From RPQJ01 sp963732375 (lineage in GTDB: Bacteria > Pseudomonadota > Gammaproteobacteria > Steroidobacterales > Steroidobacteraceae): a DNA stretch of 64,000 bases. The notes beneath the pieces were generated by a model. That model was not told where the DNA came from and did no database searches. It was given only the letters and a program-made list of their open reading frames with translations. Of this stretch, positions 47,378 through 54,918 are shown piece by piece (the first letter of the stretch is position 1; each line of letters begins with the position of its first letter). The position numbers and the translations under genes were made by a program. Location of the stretch: positions 305,174-369,173 of the forward strand of contig CAVSZE010000001.1 of the NCBI GenBank assembly GCA_963732375.1. The letters run 5' to 3'.

Positions 47378-48502
47378 TTATTGCTGGGCCGGCAGCAGCT
47401 CCCGCCAGCGAGCCGACAAGTGTCCGTACTCGATCCCGCCGAGCCAGACCTCGGCTCGCACGCGCTCGGCATGCCCATAGCTCCACTCGGCGACCGCGAC
47501 GGTGGTCGCGCGATCGACCAGCAGGCCTGCCTCGGTGCCGATCTGCAGCAGGTCGGAATCGTGGTCCGAGACAAACTCCGCCCAGCGCTCGAGATAAGGC
47601 TCGCCGCCCAGCAGGTCGCTCTTGCGCGAGTTACAGGTGTCGTGGGCCAGCACGAGGTTGTGCGCGAGGTCGCGCGGGTATCGCGACCACGGGATGAAAT
47701 GATCGACGGCGGCCTTCAATGGCAGGCCGCGCTGGCAATAGAAGCACCGTCCGTCCTGGAGTTCACGCAACGGCTTGGTCACCTTTAGCGACAGCGCCGC
47801 GCGGTTCGAGCCGAACAGGAATTCCGACAGGCCTACCGCGCGGCCCAGCAACGGCTGGTTCTGCTTGAGCGACAGCACGAACCGCAGCCACTCCGTCTGT
47901 GCCAGCCGGCGAATCAGCGGCGCTCGTTCACGCAGGTGACAAGCGACGCCCGGCAGCAGCGTGATGTTCCTGGTTCCGGGGCCGGGCTCGTACAGGAAGC
48001 GGATGTCCTCGTGGCCGACTCGCTGCAGTCTCCACAGCGGCATGCTCCTTAGAAGGGATCGCATCTGGCCGACCAGGCGCTTCCATTCAGCCGTGCGCCG
48101 CGCTTCAGCAAGCGTCGACCGGCTTCCCTTCAAGTTGCTTCGCAGCAGGGCGAGCCGCGAGATGGCACTGGCCTGCTTGCCCTGGTTCTGGTGCAGCACC
48201 AGCCCGGCACCCGAGGCTCCGTCCGCCTCATAGGGCGCGGCCTGTCGCCAGTACAGTTCCGCGAACTTGTCGGCGATGTCGTGGATCGCCAGCTCCAGCT
48301 CGCGATCGGAATCGTCGCCTCGTTCGATCGCCAGCTCCACGAGGGCGACCAACAAGGCGTACTTGTAGGTCGCGACGAACGAGCCTTCCGAAAGAATGCG
48401 CTCTATGTTGGCGATAAACTGGACCTGGTCTTCGGGCGACGGGCGCGAGGTCCGGGCCCGCAGGTAGGGCGGGGGCATCCCGGAGTCCCTGACCTTGCCC
48501 AC
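47378..48502 (-). CDS. HNH-endonuclease domain protein
   Basis: About 374 residues. A largely helical N-terminal two-thirds of no recognised family is followed by an HNH domain: CFYCQRGL (zinc Cys pair), AVDHFIPWSRYPRDLAHNLV (His and Asn of the motif) and LAHDTCNSRKSD. The GTG at 48502 has AAGGA seven bases before it and starts 3 bases after the HIT gene. HNH proteins of this layout are common in defence islands. A short segment of this gene (ARWAEFVSDHDSDL) recurs at 53283-53326. Confidence 0.8.
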   Translation of the reverse strand: MGKVRDSGMPPPYLRARTSRPSPEDQVQFIANIERILSEGSFVATYKYALLVALVELAIERGDDSDRELELAIHDIADKFAELYWRQAAPYEADGASGAGLVLHQNQGKQASAISRLALLRSNLKGSRSTLAEARRTAEWKRLVGQMRSLLRSMPLWRLQRVGHEDIRFLYEPGPGTRNITLLPGVACHLRERAPLIRRLAQTEWLRFVLSLKQNQPLLGRAVGLSEFLFGSNRAALSLKVTKPLRELQDGRCFYCQRGLPLKAAVDHFIPWSRYPRDLAHNLVLAHDTCNSRKSDLLGGEPYLERWAEFVSDHDSDLLQIGTEAGLLVDRATTVAVAEWSYGHAERVRAEVWLGGIEYGHLSARWRELLPAQQ

Positions 48503-48504
48503 GG

Positions 48505-48912
48505 TCAGTCCTTGTCCCAGTACGCGGCCTTGTCGGGCAGTACCCAACGGATTCCGCCCCGTGGGTCCTCCCGGTCGCCCACGTATCTTGGAATCAGGTG
48601 GATGTGCAGGTGATGGATCGTCTGGCCGGCGGCGGCGCCGTCGTTGATGCCTATGTTGTAGCCGGCAGGACGGAACTGGCGATCGAGATCGTCACGGGCC
48701 GCAGCCAGCAGGGACATCAGGTCGGTGCGCTCTGCGTCCGTGACTTCGAAGAACGATGCAACGTGTCGCCGCGGAATGACGAGCGTGTGGCCGGGCGAGA
48801 CGGGGAAGCCGTCGCGGATGACGACCGCCAACTCGCCCTGCTGTATGACGCGCTCAGCGGGGAGAGAGCAGAAAGGGCAGGGCGGGCTCAATGCGGCTCC
48901 GGCGGCAGTCAA
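48505..48912 (-). CDS. HIT-family nucleotide hydrolase
   Basis: 135 residues with the HIT catalytic triad HLHIHLIP near residue 101 and an N-terminal CPFC zinc-type motif. Such proteins hydrolyse or transfer nucleotides from dinucleoside polyphosphates or AMP-lysine. Co-transcribed with the HNH gene downstream. Confidence 0.9.
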   Translation of the reverse strand: MTAAGAALSPPCPFCSLPAERVIQQGELAVVIRDGFPVSPGHTLVIPRRHVASFFEVTDAERTDLMSLLAAARDDLDRQFRPAGYNIGINDGAAAGQTIHHLHIHLIPRYVGDREDPRGGIRWVLPDKAAYWDKD

Positions 48913-49080
48913 GGTCCATGAGTCTAGCGGCGGAGGCGCCGAATTGTCGCGGCGGTCGACCGATGTGCGCCGCCATTTCTGTGCAAACGCGGGGGCTTCT
49001 CGAATTGGAGGCGTGTCGATCTCGGGCCATCGTCTTTCGTTGCCAGCGGTTGAGCCCGTTGGACGGCCGTTCCTCCATGT

Positions 49081-49106
49081 TTGACAGGGGTTCGCTTAAA
49101 AGCGAA
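49081..49106 (+). promoter_or_regulatory. Promoter/operator of the HigBA-type module
   Basis: TTGACA at 49081-49086 is a consensus -35. It is followed by the perfect palindrome TTCGCTTAAAAGCGAA (49091-49106), which ends one base before the toxin ATG. The palindrome would let the antitoxin block transcription. Confidence 0.6.
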
Positions 49107-49107
49107 A

Positions 49108-49431
49108 ATGCGTGTCGAGCTCGAGCATTACGTTTCGCCGGCAGGCCAGGATCCGTTTCAGCGCTGGCTCGACGGCCTGGCCGATCTTCGATGCCGGGTG
49201 GCGGTGTTGCGACGCATCGATCGAATCGCCGACGGCAATCCGGGTGATCGAAGGTTCTGCCGGGACGGCGTCTGGGAGCTGCGCATCGATTGTGGGCCGG
49301 GCTATCGAGTCTACTTCGCACGACCCGGCAAGGATCGCGTCCTGCTGCTCTGCGGCGGATCAAAACGCAGCCAATCGGCTGACATATCGGCGGCGGTGGC
49401 GCGTTGGGCTGATTACGAGGAGCGGCGATGA
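49108..49431 (+). CDS. RelE/HigB-type (phage Gp49-like) toxin
   Basis: 107 residues of the addiction-module killer family: FQRWLDGLADLRCRVAVLRR, WELRIDCGPGYRVYFARPGK and LLLCGGSKRSQSADI are characteristic. Predicted mRNA-cutting or translation-blocking toxin. Toxin-first order is typical of HigBA. Stop overlaps the antitoxin start by four bases. Confidence 0.87.
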   Translation: MRVELEHYVSPAGQDPFQRWLDGLADLRCRVAVLRRIDRIADGNPGDRRFCRDGVWELRIDCGPGYRVYFARPGKDRVLLLCGGSKRSQSADISAAVARWADYEERR

Positions 49432-49748
49432 CGAAAACCAAATTGAAGAGGAAGTCGGCTTCGCGAAGCCACGGAGCGGCAACCGTCGAGAGCTTTCGGC
49501 GTGATCGAAAGTTCGCTGCCGCCTATCTCGACCACGTACTCGCCGACGGGGACCAGGAAGAGCTGATGCTGGCGCTGCGGCGCCTTTCGGAAGCGTTCGG
49601 CGGTGTGACGGGACTGGCAAAGCAAGCCGGTCTTAATTCGACAACGCTGTATCGAACGCTGTCAGGCAACGGCAACCCGGAACTGCGGACGCTGCGCGCG
49701 TTGCTTGCGGCGATGGGCCTGCGACTCTCGGTGTCTCCGGCGGCGTAG
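49428..49748 (+). CDS. HigA-type antitoxin (addiction-module antidote)
   Basis: 106 residues with an Xre-like helix-turn-helix: GGVTGLAKQAGLNSTTLYRT followed by LRTLRALLAAMGLRLSV, the family hallmark. Coupled to the toxin. The next block is the first copy of the repeated leader. Confidence 0.87.
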   Translation: MTKTKLKRKSASRSHGAATVESFRRDRKFAAAYLDHVLADGDQEELMLALRRLSEAFGGVTGLAKQAGLNSTTLYRTLSGNGNPELRTLRALLAAMGLRLSVSPAA

Positions 49749-49769
49749 CCACCGCTGTGCGTGGAGGGA

Positions 49770-49913
49770 GGCTCACCCCCTGAGCCTGGCCTCCGCGTAT
49801 AATCACCCCAGCATCAAGAACGGAGCACGTGCTCCGGCCAACCTGCCGGCTCGGCAAGGTGGATCGCCATTTCGGCGGATGCGGCCCGATCCAGGGCAAC
49901 GAAGGAGCGACAC
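49770..49913 (+). promoter_or_regulatory. Repeated promoter-leader block, copy A (before moxR)
   Basis: Order: palindrome GGCTCACCCCCTGAGCC (49770-49786) covering the -35 position; TATAAT at 49798-49803; then a leader of about 104 bases with hairpin GGAGCACGTGCTCC, a second bulged hairpin (ACCTGCC against GGCAAGGT) and a third (CGCC...GGCG), and AAGGAG just before the ATG. Copies B (53914) and C (54657) share this. The structured leader and tight conservation suggest RNA-level control; that is inference. Confidence 0.7.
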
Positions 49914-51395
49914 ATGTCCAGCATCCGACCGCCGCGCGCGACTGCGTCACGCGTCAGCGCCGCCCCCGCGACCACCGGCACCCGCAGGGCCAGTGAACCC
50001 GGCTTCACGCTTGCCGACCTCGGCGTCTATGGCTTCGACCGCCACGAGACGACGATCCTCGCGTCCCTCGTCACCGAGGACCCGCTCTTGCTCGTCGGTC
50101 GCAGCGGCACGGGCAAGACCTTCCTGCTCAACACGCTCTCCGAAGCGCTCGGCCTCGAGCACCGCCACTACAACGCGAGCCTGATCTCGTTCGACGACCT
50201 GGTCGGCTTCCCGTACCCGGATGAGGCGCACGCGAGCGTGCGATTCCTCGAGACGCCGGCCACGGTCTGGGGCGCCGAGTCGGTGCTCATCGACGAGATC
50301 TCGCGCTGCAAGCCGGAGCACCAGAACCGGCTGTTCTCGCTCGTGCACGAGCGCCGGCTGCAGGGGCTGCCGCTCAAGCGCCTCCGCTACCGCTGGGCTG
50401 CGATGAACCCGTGCACGTCGGACCAAGGCGGCACCGAGGATTACTCCGGCTCCGAGGCGCTCGACCCGGCGCTCGCGGACCGGTTCGCGCTCATCGTCAA
50501 CGCGGCCGACTGGAGCGAACTCACCAATGCCCAACAGCAGGCGATTGTCGCGCCGTCTGGCGAGGGGTTAGTCACCCCGCGTAACGAGGCGCTGTGCGAC
50601 GCGGTACGTAGTTGGCACGCGCAATTCACCGAACAGGCGAACGCCTGCCCCAGCCAGGTCACGTCCTACGTAACCACGGTGGTGGGTGCGTTGAACGGCG
50701 CCTGTATCCGCATCTCGCCGCGCCGGGCACGGTTGCTTGCACGTAGCCTGGTCGCCGCGACCATCGTCGCGGGACGCGCCTCGACGGCAACGTTCAAGAG
50801 CGTGCTCGAGTGCAGCCTGCCGCACGCCACATGGGGCCAGGCCGTCGATCCTGCGGTTATCGCCGCGGCGCACCGGGCCGGCTGGGACGCCTCGCGTGAG
50901 GAAGAGGGAGCATGGATACACGCGTTCCTCGCCGAGCAGAGCCTGCCGCGCAAGCTCTCGCTGCTGATCGACAACTGCGGCGACCCGGACCAAGGCTCGC
51001 AGGCGATCGCGCAGCTCATCGCCAATGAATCCCCCGACCGGGCCGCGGCCTTTGCGTTCGCGACATATCCCGCCGCGCTCAAGGGCCGGCTGCCGATCGG
51101 CGCCGAGGGCGTGAACGACCTCGCGAAGCTCGCCGTGCCGCTGCTCGACGCCGAGGGCGAGCTCTCGTGGCAGGAGCGGCTGAGCGAGAAGGGCACCAGC
51201 CACCCGGTGATCGCGAGCATCGGCCAGGTGCTGGCTCCGCTCAGGGACACGCGCCTCGCGCGGGCGCGGCAATTCCTCACGGCCTGCGTGGTGCGCGGCA
51301 TCGCGCTCCCGTCGCCGGCCGCGCTCGAGCCGCAGCTCAACGAGTGCGTGAAGCTGCTGCGCAAGGCCAGCCTCGCCGCCGGGGTACAGCCGTGA
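49914..51395 (+). CDS. MoxR/CobS-like AAA+ ATPase
   Basis: 493 residues. AAA core in the first 270: Walker A VGRSGTGKTFL (about 62-69), Walker B VLIDEISR, sensor RWAAMNP, and arginine-finger region DPALADRF. The C-terminal half is a helical MoxR-type domain. MoxR ATPases act with a VWA protein to remodel a target or insert a metal; the VWA partner is two genes downstream. Start ATG follows AAGGAG. Stop overlaps the next gene by four bases. Confidence 0.87.
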   Translation: MSSIRPPRATASRVSAAPATTGTRRASEPGFTLADLGVYGFDRHETTILASLVTEDPLLLVGRSGTGKTFLLNTLSEALGLEHRHYNASLISFDDLVGFPYPDEAHASVRFLETPATVWGAESVLIDEISRCKPEHQNRLFSLVHERRLQGLPLKRLRYRWAAMNPCTSDQGGTEDYSGSEALDPALADRFALIVNAADWSELTNAQQQAIVAPSGEGLVTPRNEALCDAVRSWHAQFTEQANACPSQVTSYVTTVVGALNGACIRISPRRARLLARSLVAATIVAGRASTATFKSVLECSLPHATWGQAVDPAVIAAAHRAGWDASREEEGAWIHAFLAEQSLPRKLSLLIDNCGDPDQGSQAIAQLIANESPDRAAAFAFATYPAALKGRLPIGAEGVNDLAKLAVPLLDAEGELSWQERLSEKGTSHPVIASIGQVLAPLRDTRLARARQFLTACVVRGIALPSPAALEPQLNECVKLLRKASLAAGVQP

Positions 51396-51871
51396 ACGCC
51401 TGCGAACAGTGGACTCGGTACGCTGCGGCGAAGCAGCGCGACCGGGAGCAGTGGGCCAACAGCGGCGGCCCGATGTCCCGGCGCCGCACCGAGCGCGTGG
51501 TTGCGAGCGTGCTGCGCGACGACGCGTCCCGGATCCACCTGCCGCGGGTGATCCGCGCGGCGCTCCACTTCGGCGATCGGGATCCGCTCTCCGTGGTGCT
51601 CGAGTCCCTCGCGCGTGTCGGCCTCGACGACGCGGAGCTGCTCCGCGAGCGCTACCCGGCCCCGGAGTCGCCGCTCCTCGCCCGAGTGGTGCCGGACGCG
51701 CGCTGGGGCGTGCGGGTCGGGCAGGGCACGGACGATGCGGTCCTCAGCCAAGCGCTGCTGCTGGGCTTAAGCACCGCCTGGCAGTACGACCCGTCGCGTC
51801 CCGTGCTGTGGACTCGCGCGAGCCTGACGCGCCGCGTCGAGCTCTACGAACCCGAGGGGTTCTACGCATGA
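51392..51871 (+). CDS. Unknown small protein of the MoxR-VWA operon
   Basis: 159 residues from GTG at 51392 (overlap GTGA with moxR) to 51871, whose stop overlaps the VWA gene start (ATGA). Basic N-terminus (SRRRTERVVASVLRDD) and helical C-terminus. No family recognised. Coupling on both sides indicates it is real and works with its neighbours. Confidence 0.7.
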   Translation: MNACEQWTRYAAAKQRDREQWANSGGPMSRRRTERVVASVLRDDASRIHLPRVIRAALHFGDRDPLSVVLESLARVGLDDAELLRERYPAPESPLLARVVPDARWGVRVGQGTDDAVLSQALLLGLSTAWQYDPSRPVLWTRASLTRRVELYEPEGFYA

Positions 51872-53235
51872 ACGCGATGCAGGTGCGTGCCCTGATGCAC
51901 GAGCTGATGGACGAGAACCCGTTCGCGATCCGCGCGGTGCTCCGGATCCTGTCGGTCGAGTTCACGAACGCGGTGCCGACGCTCGCGGTCACCAACGAGC
52001 CGCGGCCCCGGCTGCTCATCAACCTCGAGTTCGTCGCGAAGCACTGCAAGACGGAGGAGCACGTCAAGGCGTTGTTGTGCCACGAGTTCCTGCACGTTCT
52101 GCTGCGGCACACCGACGAGCCCGGCCGCCCGACGCCAGCGCGTCACCTGGCGGCGGACGCGGTGATCAACGCGATCATCCACCGGCAGCTCGGCGAGACG
52201 TACTCCAGCATGATGGCGGGCTACTACGCGGAGTCGCCCGGCCTCTTGAGGATGCTGCGGCCGATGAGGCCCTCGGAACGCGGCGCGTGTGTGGGTCAGC
52301 ACAGGCCCGGCGCCGCGACCGTGCCGCCGTGGTGGCAGGCGTGGTACGCGTTGTATGAAGGCAAGCTCCTGGCCGACGACATCGAGCAGCTGGCTCGCGA
52401 TCTAGCAGGACACGGGCACGGCGGGCCGGCCGGCGAGGGTGACGGCGACGACGGCAACGAGGGCTTGAGACTGCCCGGCCCCGGGGATCTCCTCGGCAGC
52501 CACAAGGACGACGGGCCGCTCTCGGAAGCGCTGCAGCAGGCGCTAGACCGCGCCCGCAAGGAAATGAACGGCGGCGGAATCTGGCGCAACTTAGGGTCAG
52601 GCGCCAACCCATACGAACTCCTCGTTAGACCTAAGCACGCGGCCATCGCGGAATGGCAGGCCAGGACCCTGCAAGTCCTTCGCGAGCACCTCGAGCCCGC
52701 GCCCTGCGCGCCGTCCGCACCCGTGCCCATCACCGCGCGTCTGCCCGTGCTCTCCACCTCCGACCGTCGCGCGTTCCTGCGCGCCACGTGGTCGCCGTTC
52801 CTGCCCGAGGCGCAGTGGGGCGCCACGGCCCTGCGTCCCGAGGGGCGCGCACAGGTGTACCTCGACGTCTCGGGTTCGATGAACGCCGAGATGCCGCTGG
52901 TGGTGGCGCTGCTCGGCCGGTTGTCGCGGTGGATCCGCCGGCCGTTCTGGGCGTTCAGCACCGAGGTGGTACCGGCGGTGATCGAGCGCGGCGTGCTGAA
53001 AGCCGGCACGTCGGGCGGCACCAGCCTCGAGTGCATGATCGCGCACGTCGAGAAGACGCGGCCCGCCAGCGCGGTGATCGTCACGGACGGGTTCGTCGAG
53101 GCGATCCCGAAGAAGCGCATCGCCGCGCTCGCGGGGACGACGCGACTGCACGCCATCGTCACGCGCGACGGGAATCCGTCGCTGCTCAGGGCCGCCGGGA
53201 TCCCTTACTCGCAGCTCGGGAGGTTGCCGAAATGA
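51868..53235 (+). CDS. Metallopeptidase-like plus VWA domain protein (DUF2201/VWA_2 type)
   Basis: 455 residues. The N-terminal putative metallopeptidase domain has HEFLH at 72-76. The middle is a Gly/Asp-rich linker (GEGDGDDGNEG). The C-terminal VWA domain has MIDAS DVSGSMN at 333-339 and GGTSLECMIAHV. Such proteins pair with MoxR ATPases. The stop overlaps a methionine-adenosyltransferase-like start (ATGA) that survives here only as a fragment; the intact version is at 54915. Confidence 0.85.
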   Translation: MNAMQVRALMHELMDENPFAIRAVLRILSVEFTNAVPTLAVTNEPRPRLLINLEFVAKHCKTEEHVKALLCHEFLHVLLRHTDEPGRPTPARHLAADAVINAIIHRQLGETYSSMMAGYYAESPGLLRMLRPMRPSERGACVGQHRPGAATVPPWWQAWYALYEGKLLADDIEQLARDLAGHGHGGPAGEGDGDDGNEGLRLPGPGDLLGSHKDDGPLSEALQQALDRARKEMNGGGIWRNLGSGANPYELLVRPKHAAIAEWQARTLQVLREHLEPAPCAPSAPVPITARLPVLSTSDRRAFLRATWSPFLPEAQWGATALRPEGRAQVYLDVSGSMNAEMPLVVALLGRLSRWIRRPFWAFSTEVVPAVIERGVLKAGTSGGTSLECMIAHVEKTRPASAVIVTDGFVEAIPKKRIAALAGTTRLHAIVTRDGNPSLLRAAGIPYSQLGRLPK

Positions 53236-53326
53236 TCAGGATCAGCGAAGCGGTGTTGCCGGCCCAGGTGCAGGGCTGCGTCAGGTCGGAATCGTGATCC
53301 GAAACGAATTCCGCCCAGCGCGCGAG
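53232..53326. pseudogene. Remnants: start of SAM-synthetase gene and a piece of the HNH gene
   Basis: 53232-53265 encodes MIRISEAVLP, identical in sense to the start of the SAM-synthetase-like gene at 54915, then diverges and stops at 53297. From 53283 to 53326 (minus strand) the sequence encodes ARWAEFVSDHDSDL, nearly identical to the HNH gene at 47551-47592. So two unrelated genes are broken against each other here, marking a recombination junction. Confidence 0.75.
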
Positions 53327-53449
53327 ATTCTGGCCTGTCCGGGCAATTTCTCGACGGGTCACAGGGGGCCAGGCGCCGTAAAGTCGCCGTTCCCTGGTGC
53401 GATGGTTGCAATCGACCAGCCAGCGGTCGTATTTTCCCAGGAGAGGGCA

Positions 53450-53656
53450 ATGCACGGCATGAAGTACAAGGTCGCACTCCGCGCCTCGGAAGAAGGATTT
53501 GCTGTCTCGGTCCCGGGGCTGCCTGGGTGCTGGTCACAGGGAACCACCGAGGCGGAAGCACTCGAGAACATCAAGCAGGCAATCGAGGAGTATCTCGCGG
53601 TCGTCGATGGCGAGCTGAAAGGCGCCACGATCCGCGAAGTCGAAGTGGCGGCCTGA
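53450..53656 (+). CDS. hicB: HicB-type antitoxin
   Basis: 68 residues with the HicB RNase-H-like core: MKYKVALRASEEGFAVSVPG, CWSQGTTEAEALENIKQAI. AGGAG before the ATG at 53450. Precedes the HicA toxin by 29 bases. Antitoxin-first order is known among hicBA loci. Confidence 0.88.
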   Translation: MHGMKYKVALRASEEGFAVSVPGLPGCWSQGTTEAEALENIKQAIEEYLAVVDGELKGATIREVEVAA

Positions 53657-53685
53657 TCGGTCCGTCTCCTGCACGAGCTCGTGCC

Positions 53686-53898
53686 ATGCCGAAATTGCCC
53701 GGCGTGCCGCATCTGGCGGCGATCCGTGCGCTGCAGAAGGCCGGATTTCGAATCGTCCGACAAGGCAAGCACGTGGTCATGAGCGACGGTCGCCGAATAC
53801 TGACCATTCCGCGGCACAATCCTGTCAATGCGATCACGATGGCCGGCATCGTTCGTGATGCGGGTCTGACTCTGGATCAGTTCCGCAGCCTTCTTTGA
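53686..53898 (+). CDS. hicA: HicA-type mRNA interferase toxin
   Basis: 70 residues with the double-stranded-RNA-binding-like HicA fold: AIRALQKAGFRIVRQGKHVV and the catalytic His in GKHVVM; ends LTLDQFRSLL. Only 15 bases separate its stop from copy B of the leader. Confidence 0.88.
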   Translation: MPKLPGVPHLAAIRALQKAGFRIVRQGKHVVMSDGRRILTIPRHNPVNAITMAGIVRDAGLTLDQFRSLL

Positions 53899-53913
53899 TC
53901 CGGGTTGGAGCCA

Positions 53914-53997
53914 GGCTCACCCCCTGAGCCTTCCCCGCGAATGATCACCACAGCATCAAGATGGAGCATGTGCTCCGGCCAACCTTTGAAGCTCGGT
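53914..53997 (+). promoter_or_regulatory. Repeated promoter-leader block, copy B (degenerate)
   Basis: Retains the -35 palindrome GGCTCACCCCCTGAGCC and the hairpin GGAGCATGTGCTCC (its loop differs by one base from copies A and C), plus GGCCAACCT. The -10 TATAAT has become AATGAT and everything past GCTCGG is lost. It leads into the convergent antitoxin gene, so it probably no longer drives anything. Confidence 0.7.
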
Positions 53998-54014
53998 CCC
54001 CAAGGTCCGCTCTA

Positions 54015-54335
54015 TCAAAGCCGTTTCGCAGGGACCGCCCGCATCTCGAACGTGTAACCCAACGCAGACGCGACCCCGACGATCGTCGCGAAGGCTGGGT
54101 TGCCGCTGTCGCTCAGGGCCTTGTATAGACTCTCGCGACCAAGGCCAGAACGCTTTGCCACTCGCGACATGCCCCGGGCCCGCGCCACCGTTCCGAGGGC
54201 CGCCACCATGGCTTGTGCGTCCCCTTCAGCCAGCGCGGCATTCAGGTACGCCAGCTGCGTCTCATCGTCGGCAAGAAACTCCGCAGCATCGAAGGGAATG
54301 GTGCGTTCGGATTTCGTGCGTCCGTGGCGGTTCAT
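54015..54335 (-). CDS. HigA-type antitoxin (orphan)
   Basis: 106 residues with the addiction-module antidote pattern: FDAAEFLADDETQLAYLNAA, MSRVAKRSGLGRESLYKALS (helix-turn-helix), and GNPAFATIVGVASALGY. Clearly related to, but divergent from, the HigA at 49428. The toxin that should precede it is only a remnant, so it is an orphan antitoxin. Confidence 0.85.
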   Translation of the reverse strand: MNRHGRTKSERTIPFDAAEFLADDETQLAYLNAALAEGDAQAMVAALGTVARARGMSRVAKRSGLGRESLYKALSDSGNPAFATIVGVASALGYTFEMRAVPAKRL

Positions 54336-54400
54336 GGCCTGGAGTCCAATTGCTTGATCATCTGCCGCGCACGCAGGATGTCGCACCCAGAAACCGATGA
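54332..54400 (-). pseudogene. C-terminal remnant of a HigB-type toxin
   Basis: In the frame ending with a stop that overlaps the antitoxin ATG (ATGA) the sequence reads CDILRARQMIKQLDSRP, the usual C-terminus of RelE/HigB killer proteins. No matching upstream toxin core is present. About 60 bases survive. Confidence 0.6.
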
Positions 54401-54656
54401 TCGCCCGCATAACCGGCAGCCAGTCGTTCGATGCGCCGAACGAGGCGTGCCTTTGCCGTTCGATCTTCGAGGCGCAACAGCCACTTACGGAAAGAGACGG
54501 ACTGTCGAATCTGGGGCATTCGGAGTGTATCCCATAGGAGACATCGTCTGCAATGACGGCACGGTCATCCGAGCAGAACCGGAGTCCAGGCGCCCGGTGA
54601 ATTCGCCGCGAATTCCCGCAATTTCGCGCGCCCACGACTCGTGCGGAGCCCTGCCA

Positions 54657-54801
54657 GGCTCACCCCCTGAGCCTCCGCCCCGCGTATAATCACCACAGCA
54701 TCAAGACGGAGCACGTGCTCCGGCCAACCTGCCAGGCTCGGCAAGGTGGCGCGCCATTTCGGCGGATGCGGCCCGACCTCAGGGCAACGAAGGAGCGACA
54801 C
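54657..54801 (+). promoter_or_regulatory. Repeated promoter-leader block, copy C (before SAM-synthetase-like gene)
   Basis: Palindrome at 54657-54673, TATAAT at 54685-54690, the GGAGCACGTGCTCC hairpin and the second and third hairpins, then AAGGAG and ATG at 54802. The spacing palindrome-to-TATAAT is 11 bases, as in copy A. It is full length and appears functional. Confidence 0.72.
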
Positions 54802-54918
54802 ATGTCCACCTCCGACCGTCGTGCGTTCCTGCACGCCATCGTCACGCGCGACGGGAATCCGTCGCTGCTCAAGGCCGCGGGGATCCCTTACTCGCAGCTC
54901 GGGAGGTTGCCGAAATGA
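54802..54918 (+). pseudogene. Collapsed duplicate of the VWA gene (38-codon in-frame relic)
   Basis: Encodes MSTSDRRAFL joined directly to HAIVTRDGNPSLLKAAGIPY and SQLGRLPK. The first part matches residues just before the VWA domain and the second matches the VWA C-terminus of the gene at 51868. So moxR, the small gene and most of the VWA gene were deleted while the frame and the coupling to the next gene (ATGA) were kept. Confidence 0.82.

Noticed and set aside
49821..49913. A named SAM riboswitch in the repeated leader
   Set aside because: The hairpins do not match a SAM-I, SAM-II or SAH consensus I know. Only the operon content suggests SAM, so no family name is given.
53914..54801. Integron attC sites at the repeated leader
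   Set aside because: The palindromes lack the conserved core-site bases (GTTRRRY/RYYYAAC), and no integron integrase is seen.
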